Shown: positions 45,458-51,807 of the stretch, in pieces
How the letters are laid out: each line of letters begins with the position of its first letter
How positions within the stretch are numbered: the stretch's first letter is position 1
Origin: JBFFZF01 sp050732695
Lineage (GTDB): Bacteria; Gemmatimonadota; Gemmatimonadetes; Longimicrobiales; RSA9
Length of the DNA stretch: 64,000 nucleotides
Direction: 5' to 3'
NCBI GenBank assembly: GCA_050732695.1
Contig: JBOHRL010000037.1
Span: 62,001-126,000, forward strand
The notes under the pieces: model-generated
Databases searched by the model: none
What the model was told of the DNA's origin: nothing
Seen by the model: the letters and a program-made list of their open reading frames with translations, nothing else
Translations under genes and position numbers: made by a program

Positions 45458-46423
45458 TCAGCCTTCCTGTTTTGCAGCTTCGGCGCGCTCGGGCACACCG
45501 CCGGCCAGCAGGTAAAGGACGGCCATGCGCACGGCCACGCCGTTCGTGACCTGGTCGAGGATCACGGCATTCGGGCCATCTGCGACATCGCTGTCGATCT
45601 CGACGCCCCGATTCATCGGGCCCGGGTGCAGGATCAGAAGATCGCGCGGCGATCGCTCGACGCGTTCGCGCGTCACGCCGAACACGCGGTTGTACTCGCG
45701 CAGCGAAGGTACGAATCCAGCTTGCATGCGTTCCAGTTGCAGGCGCAGCACGTTGAGGACATCGGCCCATTCGAGGGCTTCGTCGACGCGGTCGAAGACC
45801 TGTACGCCGAGTTCTTCAATGCCGATCGGCAGCAGCGTGCGGGGTGCACAGACGGCGACGCGCGCGCCCAGTTTCGTGAGTCCCCACAGGTTCGAGCGCG
45901 CCACGCGTGAATGCAGGACATCACCGACAATGCAGACGTTGAGTCCTGCGATGCGCCCGCGATGATCGCGAATCGTGAGCATGTCGAGCAGCGCCTGCGT
46001 GGGGTGCTCGTGCTGGCCGTCACCCGCATTCACGACATTGGATGGGATGCGTTCGGCGAGGAAACGCGCTGCCCCCGACGAGCCGTGGCGGATCACGACC
46101 ATGTCGATGCGCATCGCTTCCAGGTTGCGCGCCGTGTCGACCAGCGTTTCGCCTTTGGAAACACTGGAACCCGTGGACGTGATGTTCACGGTGTCCGCGG
46201 ACAGCCGCTTCTCGGCAAACTCGAACGAGATGCGGGTCCGTGTCGATGCTTCGAAGAAGAGATTGACGATGGTCTTGCCACGCAGGACCGGGACCTTCTT
46301 GATCGTGCGTTCGCTGATTTCCTTGAATGGCTCTGCGGTGTCGAGGACGGCCAGGATCTGTGCGGCCGTGAGTCCCTCGAGTCCGATCAGATCCTTGCCG
46401 AGGAAGGTGTCCGGAGCGCTCAC
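45458..46423 (-). CDS. pyrB: Aspartate carbamoyltransferase, catalytic subunit
   Basis: A 321-residue PyrB starting at a GTG that overlaps the pyrR stop (GTGA). The carbamoyl-phosphate motif is LFFEASTRTRISFEFAEKRL. GDGQHEHPTQALLDMLTI, LNVCIVGDVLHSRVARSNLW and the aspartate-site end LILHPGPMNRGVEIDSDVAD follow. It makes carbamoyl-aspartate. No pyrI regulatory gene is adjacent, as expected for the PyrR-controlled type. A longer open frame inside pyrR is rejected. Confidence 0.95.
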   Translation of the reverse strand: MSAPDTFLGKDLIGLEGLTAAQILAVLDTAEPFKEISERTIKKVPVLRGKTIVNLFFEASTRTRISFEFAEKRLSADTVNITSTGSSVSKGETLVDTARNLEAMRIDMVVIRHGSSGAARFLAERIPSNVVNAGDGQHEHPTQALLDMLTIRDHRGRIAGLNVCIVGDVLHSRVARSNLWGLTKLGARVAVCAPRTLLPIGIEELGVQVFDRVDEALEWADVLNVLRLQLERMQAGFVPSLREYNRVFGVTRERVERSPRDLLILHPGPMNRGVEIDSDVADGPNAVILDQVTNGVAVRMAVLYLLAGGVPERAEAAKQEG

Positions 46424-46974
46424 GAAGTTGGCTCCGTATGCAGTTCGACGGCCAGCCGGCCGTCCAGTTCGGGCACGAGGACGTCGACGCGCTGGGCCGG
46501 TCCGGCCTGAATGTGCTTGCCGACGATGTCGGGCTGGATTGGTAGTTCGCGGCCGCCCCGGTCTACGAGCACACACAGGAAGATGCGCGCAGGCCGGCCG
46601 AAATCCGCGAGTTCATCGAGAGCAGCCCTCACGGTGCGGCCGGTATAGCACACGTCATCGACGATGACGACTCGCCGCCCATCGATTCCGGCCGCAGGAA
46701 GGCGCGTCTCACCGAGAACGGGGCGTGGCCCGATGGCGGTCAGATCATCGCGGTACAGTGTGATGTCGAGCGTACCAACCGGGGGACGGGCGCCTTCCGC
46801 GCGCTCGATCTCATCCGCGATGCCGTGCGCGAGCTGGACGCCCCTTCGCTGGATGCCGATGATGGTGAGATCCGCGACGCCCTGGTTCCGTTCGACGATC
46901 TCACGGGCCATTCGCGCAATCGCGCGCTCGACGGCCCTTCCATCCATCAGCAATTGTCGCTCGCCCTGGCCCAT
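46420..46974 (-). CDS. pyrR: PyrR bifunctional pyrimidine regulator / uracil phosphoribosyltransferase
   Basis: A 184-residue protein when started at MGQGERQLLMDGRAVERAIA, the normal PyrR length. LTIIGIQRRGVQLAHGIADE, LDITLYRDDL and the PRPP motif VVIVDDVCYTGRTVRAALDE are family marks. PyrR binds UMP and pyr mRNA and in Bacillus acts at attenuators. Here only 64 bp separate it from the upstream fusion gene, and I see no clear terminator/antiterminator pair there, so control may be translational or reside elsewhere. It heads pyrR-pyrB-pyrC. Confidence 0.93.
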   Translation of the reverse strand: MGQGERQLLMDGRAVERAIARMAREIVERNQGVADLTIIGIQRRGVQLAHGIADEIERAEGARPPVGTLDITLYRDDLTAIGPRPVLGETRLPAAGIDGRRVVIVDDVCYTGRTVRAALDELADFGRPARIFLCVLVDRGGRELPIQPDIVGKHIQAGPAQRVDVLVPELDGRLAVELHTEPTS

Positions 46975-47038
46975 TCGGGTGGTGAAGACCTCGGTGCCGG
47001 AGACGGGGCGGAAGGGTAGTGCGCGGTCCCGCCGGCTG

Positions 47039-47764
47039 TCAACGCCGGGCCGTGAAGAAGTCCCGCAGGAGATCCCCTGCCTGGGAGGCAAGTACGCCCC
47101 GTGTGATCCGCGCGCGATGGTTCAGTCGCCTGTCCTGCGCGATGCAGCCCAGCGAACCGCACATCCCGGTCTTCGGATCCGATGCGCCATAGACGAGGCG
47201 GGCGACCTTCGCGAGCACGAGGCTGCCCGCGCACATCGCACACGGCTCGAGGGTGACGTAGAGTGTCGTGTCGAGAAGTCGTGACACGCCCATTCGCTCT
47301 GCCGCCGTCCGCAGCGCAACCATCTCCGCATGCGCAGTCGGGTCCGCGACCGTGCGCGTCAGATTATACGCCTCGCTGACGATCCGGCCCGAATGCACCA
47401 GGACGGCACCGACCGGGACCTCATCGACGAACACCGCTGCACGCGCCTGCTCGAGCGCGCGCTGCATCCACATCGCGTCGTCGGGTTCCTGTTCTTCGAA
47501 GTCGGGGCCCGGACCGACCGCACTGCCCGGCTCCGTTTCGCCCAGCGCCACCGGCAGTAAGCGAATGCCCCGCGATCGCGGTTTGTCTCGCGCGATCCAG
47601 CCCTTGTCGGACAGAATGTGCAGCAGATGCGACACCGAACGTGTGCTGCGGATGCCGAGTGCTTTGCCGATCTCACGGATCGACGGCTGAAAACTGTTTC
47701 GCTGCAAGTATTCGACGACGTAGTCGAGAACCTGCTGTTCGCGTTCGGTCAATGTCTGTGGCAT
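47039..47764 (-). CDS. tadA: LexA-type winged helix fused to tRNA adenosine deaminase TadA
   Basis: A 241-residue single frame. Residues 1-70 are a LexA DNA-binding domain: LTEREQQVLDYVVEYLQ, QPSIREIGKALGIRS with the recognition helix TRSVSHLLHILSDKGWI, ending SRGIRLL exactly like LexA. Residues 71-95 are an acidic linker. Residues 96-241 are a complete TadA: EVPVGAVLV, DPTAHAEM (His145, Glu147), TLEPCAMC (Cys175, Cys178), LVYGASDPKTG and a NHRARITRGVLASQ end. TadA deaminates A34 of tRNA-Arg(ACG). The LexA self-cleavage domain (Ser/Lys) is absent. The start chosen has GGAG just upstream. It precedes pyrR by 64 bp. Confidence 0.9.
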   Translation of the reverse strand: MPQTLTEREQQVLDYVVEYLQRNSFQPSIREIGKALGIRSTRSVSHLLHILSDKGWIARDKPRSRGIRLLPVALGETEPGSAVGPGPDFEEQEPDDAMWMQRALEQARAAVFVDEVPVGAVLVHSGRIVSEAYNLTRTVADPTAHAEMVALRTAAERMGVSRLLDTTLYVTLEPCAMCAGSLVLAKVARLVYGASDPKTGMCGSLGCIAQDRRLNHRARITRGVLASQAGDLLRDFFTARR

Positions 47765-47812
47765 GAACTCCGCGTGCGCGATCATCGTTGCGCGCCGTCC
47801 AGCAGGGACAGG

Positions 47813-47853
47813 AAAAAGGGCGCCGCCGATCCCGTGGATCGACTCGCGCCCTT
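47813..47853 (-). terminator. Intrinsic terminator after tRNA-Gln, 49 bp before the LexA-TadA gene
   Basis: On the minus strand AAGGGCGC (47846-47853) pairs with GCGCCCTT (47816-47823), with an inner GATCC/GGATC stem, and is followed by a run of five T (47813-47817). It should end the gltX-tRNA-Gln transcript. It leaves only 48 bp before the LexA-TadA start codon, in which I see no convincing promoter. Confidence 0.8.
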
Positions 47854-47908
47854 CGCGATCGCCGCGTGCGCCTCGCGGCACGCACTGCACGACCCCTCCG
47901 CGTTGTGA

Positions 47909-47981
47909 TTGCCCCTCCTGGGTTCGAACCAGGACTCTCCTGATCCAGAGTCAGGCGTGTTGCCAATTACACCAAGGGGCA
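47909..47981 (-). tRNA. tRNA-Gln (CUG anticodon)
   Basis: The 73-nt minus-strand sequence forms a cloverleaf with acceptor TGCCCCT/AGGGGCA, D arm GGTGTAATTGGCAACAC, anticodon stem CCTGA/TCAGG with loop CTCTGGA (anticodon CUG) and T arm GGTTCGAACCC. U1 with an A72 partner and the short D loop are typical of tRNA-Gln. The discriminator is A and CCA is not encoded. It begins 36 bp after the gltX stop, in the same direction, so gltX and the tRNA probably share a transcript. Confidence 0.95.
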
Positions 47982-48017
47982 GCAACACCTCATCATAAGC
48001 GCCGTTCAGCAGCCGGG

Positions 48018-49478
48018 TCAAGTTTCGTGCCGCGTCGCGAACAGTCGTTCGATCGCGGCGTCCAGTCGGTGTAACGTTCGATCCCGGCCCAGTATGTGTA
48101 CGACCTCGAAGATGCCCGGTGAGACGGCCTGTCCCGTGAGCGCCACGCGCAACGGATGGATGAGCCTGCCCGCGCCTACGCCGATCTGCTCGGCACGTGA
48201 GCGTAACGAGGCTTCGAGCGCAACTTCATCCCATTGCTCGAGGGCGGCCCAGTCAACACGGAGCTGTGCAAGGCGTTCGCCGGCCACTGCGCCGTCTTTC
48301 CAGTGCTTGTCGATGGCGTCCGGCGAGTACTCGACCGTATCGCTGAAGTAGGACAACATCTGCGTCACCATATCATCGATACTGCGAGCGCGGACTTTGA
48401 GCAGGTCAATCAACGAGTACAGGCGCGCCGAACTGGAATCGAGTTCGGCGGGCGAGGCGTCGCGCGTCTCGAGCCGTTCGAGGACGAGCGGCGCGAGTGC
48501 AGCCGCATCCATGCGGGTCAGATGCTGCCCGTTCAACCACTGGAGTTTGCGCACGTCGAAGACCGCGCTCTTCTTGTTGAGCCGCTCGAGCGTGAATCGA
48601 TCGATCAGTTCGTCGACCGTGAAGACCTCCTCGTCCGTCCCCGGTGCCCAGCCGAGCAGCGCAAGGAAATTGACCATTGCGGCCGGCAGGATGCCCCGGT
48701 TGCGATACTCGCCGACTGCGGTCGCGCCATGTCGTTTGGATAGCCGCTTGCCGTCCTCGCCCAGAATCAGAGGCACGTGGGCGAAACGCGGGACGGCAGC
48801 GCCGAGCACGCGATACAGCAGAATCTGCTTGGGCGTGTTCGAGATGTGATCGTCACCGCGCATTACGAGCGTGATGCCCATCGCAATGTCATCGCTCACG
48901 ACCGCAAGATTGTAGATCGGCGTGCCGTCGTTGCGCAGGATGATGAAGTCTTCGATCTCGTCGTTCTCGAACGCGATCGTTCCGTGCACTGCATCATCCC
49001 ACGACGTGGTCCCGGCGGGCACGTGAAAGCGGAGTGTGTGCGGTTCGCCTTCGCGCGCGCGCTGCTCGGCCTCCATTGCATCGATCGTGCGCAGGCAGTG
49101 CCGATCGTAACGGAACGCGCCCTCGCCGCCTGCCGCGGCCACGCGTCTCGCCTCGAGCTGGGCCTGCGTGCAGAAGCATCGATACGCAGCGCCGGCTTCG
49201 AAGATGCGCCGTGCATCGGCGCGATGCCGGTCGATGCCTTCCGCCTGAAAGTACGGCCCTTCGTCCCAATCCAGGCCTAGCCACCCGAGACCATCGAGGA
49301 TCACCTGCGTCATCGGCTCGTCCGAGCGGGCCCGGTCCGTATCCTCGATGCGCAGCACGAAGACGCCACCGCTTTTGCGTGCCAGCAACCAGTTGAACAG
49401 CGCCGTCCGCGCACCGCCGACATGCAGGTAGCCGGTGGGCGACGGCGCGAAGCGAACCCGATGTGACGTGTCATTCAT
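48018..49478 (-). CDS. gltX: Glutamyl-tRNA synthetase
   Basis: A 486-residue GltX starting MNDTSHRVRFAPSPTGYLHV. The HIGH-type motif is PSPTGYLHVGG (12-22) and the KMSKS-type motif KRLSKR (244-249). A Cys pair CFC at 101-103 and HC at 127-128 form a likely zinc site. It charges tRNA-Glu. If the genome lacks GlnRS, it would also charge tRNA-Gln for amidation by GatCAB; neither glnS nor gatCAB is in the window. A far longer frame upstream through repeats is rejected. It is followed by tRNA-Gln. Confidence 0.95.
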   Translation of the reverse strand: MNDTSHRVRFAPSPTGYLHVGGARTALFNWLLARKSGGVFVLRIEDTDRARSDEPMTQVILDGLGWLGLDWDEGPYFQAEGIDRHRADARRIFEAGAAYRCFCTQAQLEARRVAAAGGEGAFRYDRHCLRTIDAMEAEQRAREGEPHTLRFHVPAGTTSWDDAVHGTIAFENDEIEDFIILRNDGTPIYNLAVVSDDIAMGITLVMRGDDHISNTPKQILLYRVLGAAVPRFAHVPLILGEDGKRLSKRHGATAVGEYRNRGILPAAMVNFLALLGWAPGTDEEVFTVDELIDRFTLERLNKKSAVFDVRKLQWLNGQHLTRMDAAALAPLVLERLETRDASPAELDSSSARLYSLIDLLKVRARSIDDMVTQMLSYFSDTVEYSPDAIDKHWKDGAVAGERLAQLRVDWAALEQWDEVALEASLRSRAEQIGVGAGRLIHPLRVALTGQAVSPGIFEVVHILGRDRTLHRLDAAIERLFATRHET

Positions 49479-49484
49479 GCGCGG

Positions 49485-49512
49485 AAGACTATCGACAGCC
49501 GTCGTTCTTGCA
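49485..49512 (-). promoter_or_regulatory. Candidate promoter for gltX, nearly leaderless
   Basis: On the minus strand GATAGT lies nine bases before the gltX ATG, with TTGTGC about 16 bp further upstream. If used, the mRNA would start within about three bases of the ATG. No Shine-Dalgarno is seen before gltX, which fits. The hexamers match the consensus only partly. Confidence 0.4.
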
Positions 49513-49559
49513 CAATCGGACGCTTTGGAATGGGCGACATGCAGGCAGAGCCAGGGAGC

Positions 49560-49801
49560 ATCAGGTGTGCGACCGGGAAACGGGTGTGGGTGCGGGAGGA
49601 CAACGACCGGAAAACGGGTGTGGGTGCAGGTGATGCAAGGTGTGGGTGAGGAAACAGCGGGCGAAACGGCGGGTGGGGAACCGGCTGCGCGCTTGGCGGC
49701 CCCTGGCCGCCGGTGCTCATCCCCGCCCGCAGTCAACCCGACGGTTCCCCACTCCCCACCGTATCACCCACGCCCACACCCCCACCCGCAGTCAGTTCCT
49801 G
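49560..49801. repeat. G-rich/C-rich repeat region between gltX and the outer membrane protein gene
   Basis: Two direct copies of GACCGG(G/A)AAACGGGTGTGGGTGC lie about 40 bp apart (near 49568 and 49608). Further GGTGTGGGTGAGG and AACGGCGGGTGGGGAACC segments are followed by their inverted C-rich counterparts (GGTTCCCCACTCCCC, CCCACGCCCACACCC). A central hairpin GGCGGCC/GGCCGCC lies near 49700. The words and strand bias match the 15204-15694 region, so both belong to one dispersed family. No gene is supported in 49479-49801. Confidence 0.75.
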
Positions 49802-51505
49802 TCAGAAGCGTGGTCCCAGCCTGACGAACAGGCGGAGGCCGCGGTCTTCGCGATCGAGTGGAACGGCGCCGTAGATGCCGAATCCGCCGAGGATGATGCC
49901 GGCGCCGGCATCGTACAATGTGCGTGTGTCGGAGCGGCCGGCGATGCGGTCCTGCTCGAGAGCCCAGCCGCGTCCGGCATCGAAAAAGACGGTCCAGTCG
50001 ACGTCGGAGTCCATGGACCAACCGTAGTCATCGTCATCATCCGAGTGACCGAAATGCAGGTCCATGCCGCTGCGATACTCGAACTGGACCATCGCGAAAC
50101 GATCGCAGCCGTAGGACGGAAAGAATGCCGCCGGCGAGTCTGCATCGTCCTCGTCGCGGACGACGAACGCGTTGCGCGCACCGCAGTCGGCGGAGAACAG
50201 CGAGTAGCCGGGCAGGCCGCCCGCGCCGCCGAGCGCGTGCTGGAATTGCGGCGGGAGCGCGCGCGAGTCGAGGGATCCGCCCGCGACGACGCGCATGCCG
50301 AAGATGCCACCCGGTCCGGCCGGTTGGTACCGGCGCAGATCGACGAGCCCGGTCGTATAGCCCGAGGTGAAGTCGAGTCCAGGTGCAAAGCCGTGCGTCG
50401 CCCCGGCCAGCGCGGCCGTGGCCGGCACACTCAGCGTGCCGTCGAGCACATGCGCCAGCTCTGCCTTCGCCAGCCAGCCACGTGTGCGGAAGTCCGGCTC
50501 CCAGCGGTCATCCCAGGCCACACTGGCCCGGACCAGGCGCACATCGCCTTCGGCGACAAGGGGCTGGGCGCGCCACACGTGATCATCGTTGAACAGCGTC
50601 CATGGATCGCGTGCAGCCAGGGAACGATGTGTCTCGTCGCGATACTCGAAGGTTACGTCGAGTGGCGTCCTGGGCGGCGCGATGCGTGCAAACGCACTCC
50701 AGCCTTCCCGCTCGTAGTAGTCGCGCTGGTCCTCATGGAAAAGCGATGCAGCGAGCGATGCCTCGAGGTTGGTCAGGCTCCATGACTCGATCGGATCGAC
50801 GGTCGAACGCGCGGTTGCGCCAATCCGCACGGCTCGCGTGCCGAGGGACTGTTCGAATCGCGCCAGATACCCCATGCGCCGCGTGTCCGTGAGCGGACCA
50901 ACGTCCGTGCGCCAGACGGCGAGTGCTTCGAGCCGTGAGCCCCACGCGCCGCCGGTTCGGATATCGGGTCCGATCTGTACCGGTAGACCTTCCACACGGT
51001 TGTAGTTCTGCGCCACGCGGACGTCCAGGCGCGCGTGGCCGCGCCAGTCACCGTCATCCCATCGATCCTCGTCGGTCCAGCGAGCGGGTGCGTCATGGAA
51101 ACGCTCGGCGGTCGCCAGCAGATCGAACCCTTCGCCGAACACCGTCACGGTCCCGGCCAACCTCGCCGCATCCTCGCCGCTCAGAGCACCGTCCACGACC
51201 GTGATGTCACCGTCTACCATCGCGCCCGGCTCGAGGATGACGTCGGCCCGGACTGCGACGAGTTCGCCGCGGATCGTGCCCGCAACCCGAAGCACACCAT
51301 CGCTCACGGCCACGTTCCCATCAATCGTTTCGCTCGAAGCGAGCGTTGACATCCCGTAGAATCGTCGCGTAGCAGGGTCATCGAGGAGGGCTCGGACGTG
51401 GCGTGCAGTTTCTCGAGGAAGGCCTGACCGTCGCAGATCGTAGTCCTGGGCCTGAACGGACGCGGCAACGGCGAGCGCAAACAGGACGGTGGCGGCGACG
51501 CGCAT
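49802..51505 (-). CDS. Outer membrane barrel protein with N-terminal bactofilin-like segment
   Basis: A 567-residue protein with a signal peptide (residues 1-19, ending VQAQ) after an AGGAGA Shine-Dalgarno. Residues 60-120 have short hydrophobic repeats (IDGNVAVSDGVLRVAGTIRG, VILEPGAMVDGDITVVDGAL), like the beta-helix of bactofilin/polymer-forming proteins. The rest is rich in alternating strands and ends GLRLFVRLGPRF, with a terminal Phe, and GGAGGLPGYSLFS before it, like Omp85-type barrels. An Asp-rich loop (HSDDDDDYGW) lies near 505. It is expected in the outer membrane; no substrate can be named. Confidence 0.75.
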   Translation of the reverse strand: MRVAATVLFALAVAASVQAQDYDLRRSGLPRETARHVRALLDDPATRRFYGMSTLASSETIDGNVAVSDGVLRVAGTIRGELVAVRADVILEPGAMVDGDITVVDGALSGEDAARLAGTVTVFGEGFDLLATAERFHDAPARWTDEDRWDDGDWRGHARLDVRVAQNYNRVEGLPVQIGPDIRTGGAWGSRLEALAVWRTDVGPLTDTRRMGYLARFEQSLGTRAVRIGATARSTVDPIESWSLTNLEASLAASLFHEDQRDYYEREGWSAFARIAPPRTPLDVTFEYRDETHRSLAARDPWTLFNDDHVWRAQPLVAEGDVRLVRASVAWDDRWEPDFRTRGWLAKAELAHVLDGTLSVPATAALAGATHGFAPGLDFTSGYTTGLVDLRRYQPAGPGGIFGMRVVAGGSLDSRALPPQFQHALGGAGGLPGYSLFSADCGARNAFVVRDEDDADSPAAFFPSYGCDRFAMVQFEYRSGMDLHFGHSDDDDDYGWSMDSDVDWTVFFDAGRGWALEQDRIAGRSDTRTLYDAGAGIILGGFGIYGAVPLDREDRGLRLFVRLGPRF

Positions 51506-51619
51506 GCTCGTTCTCCTCTGCTTGCCCGGAAACGCCGCGACGCCGCCGGATTGCGGGTTCCGGTGGCTGCGGCGGTGTCGACCTTCCTACGGGCCCGTCG
51601 AGAAACGGGTTTCATCTGA

Positions 51620-51685
51620 GCCAACAGTTCCTGCAAACAGGAAGTGCCGGATCCGATGGATCGTGTGTTTGAAGGAACTGTTGGG
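51620..51685. repeat. Long interrupted inverted repeat upstream of fhs
   Basis: CCAACAGTTCCTGCAAACA (51621-51639) and TGTTTGAAGGAACTGTTGG (51666-51684) are complementary over 19 bp with one mismatch, separated by 26 bp. It lies between the divergent outer membrane protein gene and fhs. It could be a long RNA hairpin or a small mobile remnant. The remaining part of 51506-51807 holds a candidate fhs promoter and shows nothing else I can support. Confidence 0.8.
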
Positions 51686-51717
51686 CCCGCGGAACGGCCA
51701 AACGTCCTTGCCGCGGG

Positions 51718-51745
51718 TTGTATCGACGCCCGATCGGCCTATCTT
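51718..51745 (+). promoter_or_regulatory. Candidate promoter for fhs
   Basis: TTGTAT (51718-51723) and TATCTT (51740-51745) are 16 bp apart, giving a start near 51752 and a 5' leader of about 55 nt with a GGCCGG/CCGGCC hairpin before the fhs ATG. The -35 is weak. Confidence 0.4.
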
Positions 51746-51807
51746 ACGCCCCGCTTTTTCCGGCCGGTCGTGCAGACGCCGCCGGCCGACCAAACCGATC
51801 GATCATC

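Noticed and set aside
47762..47812. LexA box upstream of the LexA-TadA fusion
   Set aside because: An imperfect palindrome GCGCGATCATCGTTGCGC is present, but its halves do not match well and no phylum consensus is at hand to compare.
51686..51807. ZTP (pfl) riboswitch before fhs
   Set aside because: The conserved CCGCCTGGGCA-type core was not found.
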